DNA of 64,000 nucleotides, taken from positions 4,402,001 through 4,466,000 of the forward strand of contig NC_092672.1 in NCBI RefSeq assembly GCF_964355755.1. The letters run 5' to 3'. Within the stretch, counting starts at the first letter, position 1, and every line of letters begins with the position of its first letter. The position numbers and the translations under genes are program-made. Shown one piece after another: positions 45,471 to 58,877 of this stretch. Source of the stretch: Antedon mediterranea (lineage: Eukaryota; Echinodermata; Crinoidea; Comatulida; Antedonidae). Under the pieces are notes generated by a model that had not been told where the DNA came from, searched no databases, and worked only from the letters and a program-made list of their open reading frames with translations.

Positions 45471-45997
45471 GCATAAAATAATAATAAAACAAACACTGTT
45501 TTGCATAGCGCTTGGTTTCATTAATTTTCGAGATAAAAACAACATGGCTACGACAGATTTATGATATCAATGAGCAATATAAATGTACATTTTAAATCGA
45601 TTGATTGACTTTATTGGAAATTCTCATCTACACAAATTTGTATCAATTTGCATTTTGATTGAAGACGAGTTCATGGGCTTTGACATATAAGAAATCCTTA
45701 ATATCACGCGCGGAACACTCGCGTGTTAACTATATTGACATTCAAGAACTAACATTGTATGATGTTTCACATACAAGACTAATTCTAGCGTTTCTCCTGA
45801 ATGTTACACGCGTTTCATACCTGTGGCAACGGGAAATGAGTTTTCATCAACCTGACAGAAACAAATTATTCTGTGCAGATTGATTACAGTTTAAGTATCA
45901 CCCCCTCTAGAAATATTTATTATCTCAGCACGCTTCAGGCCAGTTGTACTTTATTTTATGTTTGATAGTAGTAACACACTGTAGCTGAATATAGCGG

Positions 45998-46045
45998 ATG
46001 ATGAGTCTTCCTGAAAGACGGCTGTTCGTAACAGCGCGCTTACAG
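45998..46045 (+). other. Possible short first exon
   Basis: ATGATG opens a 16-codon frame (MMSLPERRLFVTARLQ) ending exactly at a consensus donor CAG|GTAAGT. No downstream exon could be matched and no homology is recognisable. It could equally be chance. Confidence 0.15.
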
Positions 46046-47110
46046 GTAAGTTAATCTAAAGCAAAATACTTAATAATAGTACATTTCAAATATAATACAT
46101 GTCTAATAATGTTTTTTAAATATTGTTATAACAATATAGTGATATATACTATGATTAGGCCTAGTTGATCTTGAACACACAAAGTTGATGCGTATATGAA
46201 ATAGCATTTTCATCACATTGTGTACGCGCGCGCACAAATGCCTGCCGCGTTTATCAACATTTTTACACGCACATTATATCAATTGTGTCATAACGTTATT
46301 CAAATTTGCAGAATATTTAATATCTGTGTTGTAACACATACTGGGCAGACATACTAGGTGAATGATTTAAAGAATTTAAAATGTATTTGAGGGAGATAAC
46401 TTGTTTTTGTATTTTAGCACAACATGTGGATCTTTTGTGTTGTTCTTTTTCAGCTGTTGTCGCATGAGCACAATTGCTCACGTTACCGTATTCTAAACTA
46501 TTTTCTCGGTAATTACGATATTATTATCTCTTGTGTATTTGCTAACGGTTACTAAAAACCCGCGTCTTTGAACTTTGTAAATTGATCTTAAGTTTGCTAT
46601 GAAAACGTATTATGTAATTAATCTTAATAATATTAGTGAATCAAAATGCATTGTCAAGGCCATTTGCGGCGTTAACAGCGCTAATGGCACTGCGTCCTAG
46701 TGCACGATTTAATCGAGTTAACGTCAGAACAATTAAATGAAAATATAATTAAGTAATACGCAACGACACCGGTACATTAACACAAGAGTAATTGTACGAC
46801 GTATTAATAATACGCATTGGGAATAAGATATAATAAAAATAATGTTGTTTGTGTCTCCTCAATTAATTTAACATCTATTATACTACCAATGTATCAAAGA
46901 CGTAGTACTGGAACTAGAACGATTTAGCTAAGAGTCGAGAAATGTAAGGCGGAATATACAGTAAGCCTGTCATATGAATATCAGAGTTGTTAAGGAAAAA
47001 CATAAATAATATTGTTATGTACATAGCGGCTTACAGGAGGGGGTTGAATAAAAAAAAGAGTAAAATCAAAAGCATCCCGCCTCCACACGTGAGGCAGTGC
47101 TCATGTAGTT

Positions 47111-47199
47111 ACGCTTGGTTCCCACTTGGACGCAACGCGAGGACGTAAGCTGCTCAGCGCAAATAATTTGACAATGCGTTGCGTCCTAGTGAGAACTAT
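47111..47199. mobile_element. MITE-1 fragment
   Basis: A short, internally deleted copy: GCTTGGTTCCCACTTGGACG at the left, 'GCGTTGCGTCCTAGTGAGAA' at the right. It directly precedes two further copies. Confidence 0.7.
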
Positions 47200-47433
47200 A
47201 GCTTGGTTCCCACTTGGACGCAACGCAAGAACGTAAGCTCAACGCAAGTGAGTTGACCAATGACAAGCGATAGTTCGAATAATCCATCGCCTGTAACTGG
47301 TCAAATTATTTGTATTTTATATTGACATTCGCTAACATTTCATTCATTGCCTGATGTTTCACATTCAAGTTAAAACTAAACAGCACTTTTCGTCGATACG
47401 TCGTTGCGTTGCGTTCTAGTGAGAACCACGCTT
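47200..47433. mobile_element. MITE-1 copy, longer variant
   Basis: The left end is GCTTGGTTCCCACTTGGACG and the right end GTTCTAGTGAGAACCACGCT. The centre carries extra sequence ('CATTCATTGCCTGATG', 'GCACTTTTCGTCGATACGTC') not found in the 180-bp form. The 62237-62502 copy has a similar enlarged centre ('TTTGCGTCGATACGTCG'). Confidence 0.75.
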
Positions 47434-47616
47434 AAAGCTTGGTTCCCACTAGAACGTAACGCAAGGACGTAAACGCAACGCAAGCGTTTTAACCAATGAC
47501 AAGCGAAGTTATAGACAGTTAGCAATCACAAGCGAATAAGCCATCGCTTGTGATTGGTTAATTCACTTGCGTTGCGTTACGTCCTTGTGTTGCGTCGCTA
47601 GTGGGAACCACGCTTT
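47433..47616. mobile_element. MITE-1 copy
   Basis: Full-length copy, nearly the same as the one at 15451-15634 in sequence and orientation. It is the third of three adjacent copies. Confidence 0.85.
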
Positions 47617-50114
47617 AGCGTTACTATTACGTACTTGTTTTATCGTCGTGAGGTGAACCAAGCTCAAGAACTGTGTGTTGAACTTAACTGGTGATGCGCA
47701 GCCTCCTACCTAAATCAACAGCGTTTTTAATGACACTAGTATTTTTAATAATCAACGTTGTAACACATTATTGATGTTCGTCTGTTTGAATAACCTTTCT
47801 TTAATGGGGCTTCGTCTAACCACATCTCTTTTAGGCTTTGATATTGTTTTCCATTTGTGGATGAGTTCAAGAATAATGGCGGAAGTTTAAAGACTCGCTT
47901 CCGGAGCTTTTTTATAGAAACATTGTAAATTTGTTTTTATTTTAATTATTTCCTTTTAATATAAAATTGTTATATGGTACATAGTCTGATTATTGTATTT
48001 ACATTCACAAGCTTCAGTTCGAATTCTTCCACATTTAAAAGGGCATTCGGTCTCCGCGGCATAGTCGTTGTCCCAAAGTGATGAAAAATAGGAAGAGCTA
48101 TCTAAAACCACACGTATTTCTCCTCGGTGTGCATCCATGTAAATCGGAAAAAAAAATTCCCGTGTGCATTTTTTTTTCTCATATGAGGCTAAGGCAGAAA
48201 TCATTAATAATTCATGAGATTAATTATGACATCATAGAGATCTGCCTTAACCTAATAGAAAAGAAATTATGCTTCCTGAGTAGGATTGGTCGTTTGTTTA
48301 GATTCCACCCAGTAAAATCGCTGTGGTAAGCCCTAGCAGGATCATTTGTTTGTTTTAAAAAATAAAGCAAATATCTAAAATGTAACTGTTGAATCTCTCA
48401 AAGTAATAAAATAAGACGTATTGTATTCATTATTTACGAGAGGGAATTCAACATGTTTTAAGATACGTGTTTTGGCATTATGTCATAAAATTTTACAGAC
48501 CAGTAAAAGATTTCACACATAATTCAAAATAAATTGAGATTGAAAAATCAGACATCAATTTCAACAGTCGTCGTATACCAGCAAGTTGAGTTAAAGATAA
48601 AAACGGCGGAATGCATTGAACCATTCGATCGTTTAGATCCACTAAATACCGTACTATTACACATTCACGGGCATAATTATACTTCATGATTTACACGAGA
48701 TGATCTAACATCATTTTGTAGCATATTATCAGACTTAGAATTATATTTGAATGTTTAAAATTTTGATCGATAAAATCACACGCAGACATATGATTTGTGT
48801 CTCTTTTTTAAGATTGGTTTCCATTAATCCAACCGTAGATTTTAGTCTTTAAAATTGTCGTCTCTCGTTACCGGATAAATTACTATCACGCCTAAGAATT
48901 ATGATTTAGTGTTTTATAGATGCAATTTCAATATCATGCATCTCAAATAATTAGGTAATCCTAAAAAATTGTATTATTATTCTTCTGTTAAAATTCAATA
49001 AATATGAAAAGTGTGAAATTTAATTTTGCACATACATCATTAATGTTCCATCAAATTTATGTTGGCATTCTGAAATGTTTGGAGAATAAGAAGCAATTAA
49101 ATTGAGTTAGTGACAAATCTCATCAAAATTGAATAATACATTTTTTTGTGCTTTCATACAGTTTTATATGATAAGAAACTCCAGATTATCAATTTGTTGA
49201 TTTCTTTAAGTGCGCAGTAGCTAGACACATCTTAATATATATTTTTTTGCCGACAAATTACATTTCGTACTTATTTCCGTGAACATATTTCAACGTGCAT
49301 GATGCTGTTACAAGTTGCGCTTGCGCCGATAAACTAACTCGTCATGGTGACGAGTTCAAATCGTAGTTATAGTAGTGTCCTATTTGCCGAAAATGTCATT
49401 CCAACCGCAAGTGGCGTCTTAAATAATCATTCTCAACATGCACCTGTTGTTGATGAGCACCCACTTTTCCGTACTTGTCGTATTATGAAACTACAACTTC
49501 AAACCTCGGTGTTTTTTTTTAAGACACTGTTGGATAATTTTCACTATAATTAGAAAGTTAAGTTGCTGATGTCTGCTGAAATAAAAACATAAAGGGTGAA
49601 TATTATGACATTTGTATGAACTGTTAACCGGTCAGCTCCCGCTATAGACTGAGTAGTTATGGTTAAATATCTAATATTCCGAGTGCTTAGTACTTGATAT
49701 ATCCATCACTTCGGAAAGAACATTAACAAAACAACAACATTATAGGTGTACTATCATAATAGTGATTTAAATTGAAAACATAGTTATCTTTATAATTGAA
49801 GGTTGAAAGTAATTGCAATGTGACTATTATCAAAATTAAAACGTCTTCTTTATAGCGAAGGTTAAAATCAAGGGGTATGTAAACATACACATTATTTATA
49901 CAACAATTGTGTATTATCATTCGTTCGTATCATCGTGCCATGTTGTGAGAGTAATAATAGATTGCGACAACTGTCTCTCGGTGTGTTTTGCTATCTTCAT
50001 CTTTCCACTTGCTGCTCATCTTATAAATTAGAGCTTTCGACGAGAAGTTATTCTGCGCATGATCAGAAAGAGAAAGAGTTATTGTAAACGTTCTAATGTT
50101 AAAAAGTTATCAAA

Positions 50115-50314
50115 AAGCTCTGTCTATAACACTATCAAACTAGTTTGATAAAAAAAGTGTAATGTGTTCAAATATGGTAGTGATATGCCCAAATATGGTA
50201 GTGATATGCCCAAATATGGTAGTGATATGCCCAAATATGGTAGTGATATGACATCATCATGTCCATATCAAGTTTTTGTTGTCGTATGCAGTTTGATAGT
50301 GTAGACAGAACTTA
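50115..50314. mobile_element. MITE-2 copy with internal tandem expansion
   Basis: The ends are AGCTCTGTCTATAACACTAT and GTGTAGACAGAACTT. Inside, a 21-bp unit (CAAATATGGTAGTGATATGCC) is repeated about four times (about 50168-50250), where other copies have one or two. This makes the element about 40-50 bp longer. Confidence 0.85.
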
Positions 50315-51204
50315 AGATGTTTGGTTGGCTCAACAAATAAATTGTGAGAGAAAAAATAAGTGTTCGTATAGAATTTTTTTTAATCTACAGATGAAATATG
50401 AGTGAGTTATTTCGCCTTTTATGATTAACTTGAACAACAAAAGCGTCTTGCTGCGAGAAAGTTCCAATTTATTGCTACAGTAGACAGAACATTGTGTAAT
50501 GTATTTGTAAAAAAAGCAATTATTAATTTGAAATAGATGCAATACGAGTTCTTTTTTTCCACTTTTCTTTATATCAAATCTGCTAATGTTATTTTGGTTG
50601 ATAATTCCTAATCTGAAAATGTGGTGTAGGGATTTTATCGAACTATCTTATCAAAGATGATAATCAGGCACGGAATGCATGTAATTGCAAAATAAAATAT
50701 CTTTATACACGTACGTGGTATTGGCAATCCAGTTTGCAGTCTTAAATGTATGCAGCAAAAACCTAAAAATATTCTTAGACGAAGATGATATATGTGCAAT
50801 TAAAAATCCGAACCTCGCGTTGCCGAAAATGTAATGCATGTTTTTTCCTTTTTTTTAGTTTGCTATAAATGTCAGAATTAATTTAGATTCTTCGACTCCG
50901 ATATTAGTTCCTTTAAAATCTCCTTACGATTAGCCTACAGATCACGTGCGATGACTTGTTTATGACACGCAAATGATATCTAAGGATTTAACTAATAGTA
51001 ATAGATATTCGGTGTCGTTGTTTTGCAATATTTTTAAGCAACGCGGACATTTGTCAAGAATGACCAACATATAAACCCGGCCGTACAACCTATGTCTATG
51101 CTGTAGTCTGTGGGCAAATACATCCTGTAACATCGGGTTTTCATAAAGACAATTGAGAACAGAAAAACTGTTTAATTGAGTAAGCCTAATATTTACTAAA
51201 GAAA

Positions 51205-51590
51205 GAAGGTTAAAACTCGCATGCGCAGATCGTAGATTTTACTCCACTTACCATCGCATCATCGAAAGCTTATTTGAAAACTTTACATAATATATTCCAT
51301 AAAAAGAAAGTAAAACTCGCATGCGCAGATCGTGGGTTTTACTCCACTTGCCATCGCATCATCGAAAGCTTATTTGAAAACGTTGCCTACTCTAGTCCTA
51401 GAGAGAAAGTTAAAACTCGCATGCGCAGACCGTGAGTTTTATTCCAGTTACCATCACATCGTCGAAAGCTCATTTGAAAACTGTACATACTATATTCTAT
51501 AGAAAAAAAGTTAAAACTCGCATGCGCAGATCGTTGGTATTACTCCACTTACCATCAGATCGAAAGCTCATTTGAAAACGTTGCTATTTT
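51205..51590. repeat. About 100-bp tandem repeat, four copies
   Basis: Each unit contains AAAACTCGCATGCGCAGA (starting near 51212, 51312, 51412 and 51513), then 'TTTTACTCCACTTACCATC' and 'CGAAAGCT(T/C)ATTTGAAAAC'. The units have diverged by several substitutions each. The most constant part is the CGCATGCGCAGA box. Confidence 0.85.
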
Positions 51591-54500
51591 TTACTAGAAT
51601 ACGAACATACCCTCAAGTATTAGGTAAAGTAATTAACACCACTAATTCAGAAGCAATCTATTTTTTTCAACGAGTTTATTTTGTATCACGCAAATCGTGC
51701 ACAAATATAAACATAAATGTATTTGCATATCTCAACGGTGCAACGATTATCCATTCAATTCAATTCAATTCAATTCAAGGAACATTTATTCACGTCCAAA
51801 AGACAAAAGTAACAAAAACAACTGTCTTATTATGGATAAAGATAATGGGTATTGTTAACGATTATTGTATATATATAGGTAAATAAAAAATACGGACTTT
51901 CCTTAGTGGGAAATTTAAAAAAAAATGTCTTCCCAAAGTATTAAATAGAAACCCAATCCAGTTTGAAAGTTTAGTGATTCGTGTTGTTGAAAAGGGTTAC
52001 CGATCTTCCTAACAACTTACTTCCCTTGACACCTTTCCTGTCTTTTGACCCTTCGCTCCAATTCAAAATATAATTTGTCTTTTGTTCGACACCTGCGACA
52101 CTGTATTCCTCTTTATTTATCATTTTTAAAGCAATTATAAAATCAGGGTTAAATAAATTAAGCGCTCAGCAACTGAGCAAAATACTTGTTAAAATAGGCA
52201 GAGCAACAGAGGGTGTGCTATTTATTATTTTTCCCCATATTGAAGAAAAAAATAACCCGAGATTTTAGTAAGTAGTTGTGACATCATCAATATATTGATT
52301 GTTGTGAATATCAATAAGCATGTTTTGTAAGTATATACCTACTAACGTCCAATAATTCTGTACGATAACGTAAATATTGTGGACGTTATCGTGCAAACAA
52401 ACAAAACAGCAACAAAGCATGCATTGTCTCGATTCTTTAAAAGGGTTCTTTCAAAAATCGTTATCGTATGTGATTTGTGTTTATCCATTAACCCGGTTGA
52501 CTGAGAGTGAGTGCAATAAAGTGGCAAAAGGCCTATAGACCAGATTGCCTGCACCAAATGACGCGTTTCTTTGAAATGTAAGCAACTAAGTAACGAAGTA
52601 ATCTGCACAAAATGTGTGCTTTTCTGATGGAATGTAAATGTATGTAACTTAGCAACTACCTGATTTGAACAGACCTTAAGCAACTTAACCTATAGTGAAA
52701 TATCCTACATAATAGGACATATATTTTTTTTAATTGCTTATAATATCAGGCATCCATTTATCTCGAAGAATTGTGATTTGTGTACAGATCTGTGTACAAG
52801 TTTGTTCGAACTAGGTAGATCAAGTTATCGGAGACAGTAAAATACATTGATCTCTCACTGTATTGAATTCCAAAAACTAAATATATATGGAGAAATATTG
52901 TCAAGAACTAAGTTTACGGAACAGAAACTAATATTAACCCACTAGTCACGGAGAGAAGAATGTCTCTTACTGTGGAATATAGTCTGACACAGTTAAATAA
53001 GAAAAAAATATCTGAAGCCAAAGATCGGAAGGAATAAAAAGAAATAAAAGAATAGAAAGTCCGAGATATCGGACACGTTTCAACAGCAACGTATGTAGAT
53101 GAACTAATAAAGAGTGTAGGTCTGGAAAAAGGAAGATGTCATGAAAGAAGAGATAGAGAGATGACTCATCACATGGAAACTGTAGATTGGACACAACAAA
53201 TTAATGCATTCGGATTGGGAAAATGAAAAAAATGCCATGAGAAAAGTTTCCAAATGTATGAAGAGGTATAATAAACCTGTGTCGACTTGCAGCCTATCTA
53301 AGCTTGCGCGCAGGTTGTTGCCGACACATAACTTTTAAATTTATTTCCACTTTAGTGAATGCCTTTGTGTTGTACAGCCGCGCCTATGGCACGCCAAGAC
53401 GGACATAACTATGTTAAGTTGACATCGCGTGTTCCACAACGACGGCAATGGTAATAGATAAAAACAAGTCACTATCGATGATCAAAACAAATCTTGAAGA
53501 TGACTTATAGTCCTAATGTAGGACAGCATCACGTACCATTTCTTTTACAAATGAGTAACTCGGCAACGCGTTGATCTTAAAGATTGTTTGAACTCTGAAG
53601 TAGGCCAATATGCGTTGCTCGATATCATAGATAACGCAGTAACGCAGTAACGCAATTATTTCACAGATACATAAACATACTGCATTAATGTATATAGCAA
53701 TGTGTGTATCATTGTACAATAAATTAATCATTGTAATACACCATTCTGACACAAACTCACATTGCTGTACGATTAATAAATGAGGAAACTAAAACATGCT
53801 CCAATTGTAATTTGTATAACGGTTAATTTCATGACAAAATTAATTGAATTATTATATTTAGTAATATGCATTAAAAAGAATTAGAGAAGAATCTGTGGTT
53901 GCTAAATTAAATTAAATTAAATTATGTAATCGAGATTAGCTTTCGAAGTTGAAACCGATATAAATTATTTAAAATACTGTAATAAAACGTTCGGTGTCTT
54001 TCCGAATAATTTTAACATTTCTCATATTTTATTATAATGTTATGTTAGTAGCTCTTTATCAAAACAGAATATATTTGGTAACATATTTTTTTTAGTAAAT
54101 TTATTTTCTGCAGTAGCCTACATTTTATTATTTATAAGTTTTAAATCAGAGTGAAATATAGAAGAATATTAGAAAATTATGAAAAAGGTGAATATTACAA
54201 AAAGAAATATAAACGAACAAATTCTACGAACATATATTTGTTACATTTTTCTTGATTAGGCCTATATTGCACAATAAATAGGAGAAAATATGAGTTGAAA
54301 AAAATCAGAATAACAATGAATATGATATTAGATATATTGTAATAATGTAATGATTTTTGGAAGTTGATATGAATAAAATTAGTAGTGAATGCCACAAAAG
54401 AAGGAAAAATCATATTATTTATTTATACAACCTTGTTATTAAAAGTAATTTTTCTATAGCTCTCTATGTTGGTCGGTTGGTCGGTAAACACTAACTCAAA

Positions 54501-55135
54501 TTTTCAGCCATGTATTTATTTATTTATACAGTTATTTAGGTCTTTTGTGTTATTTTACCATCATATAGTTTTCCAATGACGATCGACCTCCTTGTAATAT
54601 TGTAATTAAAGCATTTATTCGATTTAAAATTATTATCGATCTTAAGTAGTTTATTATTATTAGCAGTGCCAAGTTATGATAATGGCCGTGTTGTGTATGT
54701 CTAAGCAATAGACTCACTATAGCCGTGTAATGCATTGCTAAGATTCTTAAATTATTCTTAGCAGGATCTGTATTCATTACGTATCAGGGCCTTCGGTAAA
54801 CAAACTGTTTTCAAACTATTCAGCATAAATTAGCCTAATATAAATTTTGAATTATAGAAATCTGTAGCTTTTGGCAATTTGCTAATAAAAAAAGTTGAAT
54901 TGAATCTAAATGAATTATGCTGATCGATTTAGATATCTTCAAGAAAATCCGTAAAATTGTTTCTACGCTAGTTTGGAATCTATTGTGTTGAATCATACGA
55001 TATTACAATATTTACAAATTTGTAAAATGCTATAAAAAAAACACGATGAAATTTAAAAGACGAAAATTTGCCAGACTGAAATTATAAAATTGATTTTTTT
55101 TTTCGATGCTGGTTAATCTTCCATTATTTGTTGGG

Positions 55136-55198
55136 TTAAGCTCTGTCTACAAAGTGTGATATCCCCAAATATGGTAGTGATAGTGTAGACAGGGCTTT
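55136..55198. mobile_element. MITE-2, internally deleted
   Basis: Only about 63 bp: AGCTCTGTCTAC, a short middle with 'CAAATATGGTAGTGATAG', then TGTAGACAGGGCTTTA. Confidence 0.75.
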
Positions 55199-56161
55199 AT
55201 AATAAAGATTTTTTTTTAAACAAAAATTACAAACGATGAAAATTATAAGTGAAATATACTGTAAATAGTTTGGCTTTTCATTGTTTATATATATATATAT
55301 CAAATATGTTTATTGTAATGTAGTTTCAATTGTTTCCAGAAATGGATGAGAATAAAATTTGAATCTTTGAATCTTAAATTGGCTGCTTGTTTCTTCAAAG
55401 AACATGCATATCTACACTGTCGTATTTCAAATTATATAACATTGCGACAATAAAGGGCTATGACTTTTGTTGGTATATTTATAGCCGAGACGCATCAAGG
55501 GAAATCAAATACCAATCTGGCAGACAATGAGTTATTCTTTGTTTATTACAAAACAGATACATTTTATGAACATTCGTTTGTAACCGTATTAATTTTATGC
55601 CATCTTAAAGCAACCGATAATTCCGTGTAGATTATTTCAATTTCCAACTGTCATCCATTGATCTTACTCGTTGAATATCTATTACATTATCTGTCATTTA
55701 ATATGTTATAGCGATTAACTATCTGTATACATTATTACTTATTAATAATAAATAATATAACAATTCTCCTCCAATTAGCCACAAATGTTGTGCGGGGCTT
55801 TGTAACTTAGAAATTCTGATCTCAAACTAGAATTTATTATTTTCGATTGAAGATTATCACTGCGCTCATGAGCTGCAGAACTCTAGAGAATGTTGTTATT
55901 TAGCATAGATGTTTGAGTTCGAATTAATTGTCCATAGTACAATAAACCTAAATTAGAACAGAAAAAGAGAAATAGTTAATAATAATAATTCAACATTTAT
56001 TAGTTTCTATTCTATTGGTGAGAAAGAAGATTTTCTCGGTACAGGATCGACCAACTGTGACCGCCGTTATAGAAAAATACAAAACGAGATTTATGAGGTG
56101 GACAGAAGATGTGTAATCGTTAAAATGGATTACCTGTCTATCTTACTAAAGATCTGCAGAC

Positions 56162-56346
56162 TAAAGCTTGGTTCCCACTAACGACGCAACACAAGGACGC
56201 AACGCAACGCAAGTGAATTGACCAATCACAAGCGATGGCTTATTCGCTTGTGATTGCTAACTGTCTATAACTTCGCTTATCATTGGTTAAAACGCTTGCG
56301 TTGCGTTTACGTCCTTGCGTTACGTTCTAGTGGGAACCAAGCTTAA
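56162..56346. mobile_element. MITE-1 copy
   Basis: Full-length copy with ends AAAGCTTGGTTCCCACTA and TAGTGGGAACCAAGCTTAA. It lies about 100 bp from a MITE-2 copy. Confidence 0.85.
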
Positions 56347-56442
56347 CTGATCTTCTATGTCAGGGGATTACACTTGGGAATTTCTCATGCTTGGGGAATA
56401 AATACCAACAGATTCGTTGCTAAAAAACCTCTCAAATGTAGG

Positions 56443-56606
56443 TTGTTCTATCTACATTATCAAACTTGATGTAACAAAAAATGTGATGTGCCGCCACATA
56501 TGGACATGATGATGTGATATCACTACCATATTTAAGCATATCACTACCATATTTGGTCACATCAAACTTTTTGTCAAACTAGTTTGATGGTGTAGACAGA
56601 GCTTAA
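56443..56606. mobile_element. MITE-2 copy
   Basis: The left end is diverged (TTCTATCTACATTATCAAAC); the right end is intact (GGTGTAGACAGAGCTTAA). The interior has 'CACTACCATATTTGG'. Confidence 0.8.
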
Positions 56607-56692
56607 GACAGCTTAACTTGTCAGCTAAGGTCCAAAACTAGTTTTTATGGAAATATCAATACTTGCTGCTTGCTAAAAATTTTATTTTTTTC

Positions 56693-56953
56693 TACACTGT
56701 AAACGACTGAAATTGTCACTCACTGTAAAGAGTGAAACTGTTCTCACTCAATTTCAACATTTTTCAGTCTTTTTGGTTAAAATTGTCTGGAAATCATGTT
56801 ATAGCTTCAAGTTGCTCAATCTGTGAGAAGTTAAAATGATTAACTAAAGTGAATTTCACTCTTTTAATTATATGAGTGCTCATTAAGCACACTCATTAAA
56901 CGAGTGATCACTAACTCTAAAAGAGTACATTTTCACTCTTTTACAATAAAGAG
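56693..56953. mobile_element. Possible CACTGTAAA-type inverted-repeat element
   Basis: CTACACTGTAAACGACTGAA at the left and 'TTTTCACTCTTTTACAATAA' at the right are loosely inverted. Many short ACTC/GAGT pieces lie between them (TCACTCTTTTAATTATATGA, AAACGAGTGATCACTAACTC). I infer a degraded MITE. Confidence 0.4.
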
Positions 56954-58825
56954 AGTGGTGTTTTGCATTTCTCGTTGAATGTTCGTTATCCAACCGACAG
57001 AAATAACACATCATTACCATTTCTATGTATATTTCCATGCTATACTAATGAATATTTAGTCATTTTAAACAAGAATGTTTTTTTTTAAGATTGTGTGCGT
57101 ATAAGAGGAAATTCCAACCCATCTTAACCTCGTAATAATCTAAAAATACATTTATTGTAATTCAAAAATAATGGAAGAATGATTACATGGAAATAGACAC
57201 AGTTGTATAAACATTATTTACAATGTTAAATCAAAGCGAATTCACACTTTCACGAACGAAAACGGTTCCGTTTTTCGTTCCGTGAAACTAGTAGCTTATA
57301 CTGTACAATAAGTGGAAGATATTACTCTTTCGGAACGAATGTTGTTAGTTGTATGCATATTATAAATAGATATTGCTAAATATTACAAAAGCATGGAAAT
57401 AATATCATAATTTAAGTACACTTGTTAGGTCGAGCTTAGAAGATACTGCTTGCTTATACATTAATATCTACTCCTTAGAGTAATATAACCACTCATGTTA
57501 AAAGCCAGTGATACTAAGAACTTTCGTTTGAAATCAATTATTGCTATTATGTAAAACATTCAATACAATATTTTTGCACGATTTTCATTGTTATATTTGC
57601 TGATATGATTACTATGGGATAGAAATTGCTAATAATCAAAACGAATCCGTTCCATTATTACGATTATGGAACTGTGTCGTGCGTAGGCTAATGGTGTGTA
57701 TATTTTTCAGATTATACGGTTTAATAGGCCTAATACTATTTCCATCATTAACCTAGATATTGTTGTCTCGTAGATTTCTTCGTTGAAGAATTGTGTGATA
57801 ATATTTTGCTTTACTCAAACAGTGTAGATTCAAAAATGGTTTACCTGCATTGAACCGGTAGTGGTTTAGACTTGTCTGGTTACTAATCATCCTATGGTGT
57901 TTTTATTTGTGAACCTGATGATTATGGCACGCCAATTGCCTTTAGATTTCTGTTGTCTAGTCTTTCCCACATCCTTACATTGTATTAGTAAAGTTGAAAT
58001 GATCAAAATGATCTGTTAACTTCTATAGAGAAATAAAATTCAAATTCAAAATAACATTTATTTACTTCCTTTTAAGATTGAAACAATAATGGAATATTAA
58101 GAAATAACATGGACAAATAACAATAAATCTTAGTATGTATGCGTCGATTTTTGGATTTCAGTATGGCAAGCCAATTGTCTTTTCTACGATTGCTTACGTC
58201 AATAAACAAATGTAGGCCTAATACAGTCGTCCTAGCCTACTTATCATAAACTATATCGAACGGGAAATATGTCATCTGTTGCCTTGATGTCGTACAACTT
58301 TAATATTCAATGTTCTTTAATCATTGAGAATCATCTAGAATATTCTTGTAGAATAAAAATCATTGGCGTGGCCTTTTAAATGATTGATGAAAGAACACGG
58401 TAAAATGTTTTTTTCATAATGTTCATTTCCTCTTTCCATTTCCCTGCTTGGATGGACGTGATCAAAAGTCAGTGACTTAATCCGGATTTTATATTTTTCA
58501 CATAAAGTGCTCATCAATAAAGTAACAGAAAACGTATTAAGGAGTGTTAAGTGATCCAACGACAGGTCAAAGAAATATATTATGTGGTTTGGTTTTAAAA
58601 GTAGTCTTTGAATAGTCACAATTTTACTTATCCCTTCGGTCTCTTTAGCGCATGCGTCATAGTATGAATCGAGAGCGTTGGTTTCGTCATAATACCATTT
58701 GCTTTTTTTTCGCGATGGGCGGCGACCAATCAGGAATTCGCGCGAATACATTCCGCTAGTCGGTAACAAACAATATATATGTGAAGTCAATCAATCTATG
58801 TGAAATTAAATAATAGGCCTCATTC

Positions 58826-58829
<4 letters not shown>

Positions 58830-58876
<47 letters not shown>
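58830..58876. repeat. (TA)n microsatellite
   Basis: About 23 uninterrupted TA repeats, followed by CGTACGTA. Confidence 0.97.

Positions 58877-58877
<1 letters not shown>

Larger units (their letters stand above)
40289..51204. other. Gene-poor region 1
   Basis: About 11 kb without a supportable gene. It contains MITE-2 copies (43333, 45318, 50115), clustered MITE-1 copies (47111-47616), a 24-bp palindrome (41682-41705) and one possible short exon (45998-46045). Open frames are below 90 codons and look random. Confidence 0.45.

Noticed and set aside
49330-49375. tRNA-like sequence with GAGTTCAAATCG
   Set aside because: The neighbouring CTCGTCATGGTGACGAG forms a hairpin that does not fit the T arm, and no acceptor or anticodon stem can be drawn.
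51765-51780. ATTCA repeats
   Set aside because: Only about four units of a 5-bp simple repeat; too small to be of note.
58335-58790. 151-codon minus-strand frame
   Set aside because: No recognisable domain, no splice or start context of note, and composition like the AT-rich surroundings. A transcript or homologue would change this view.
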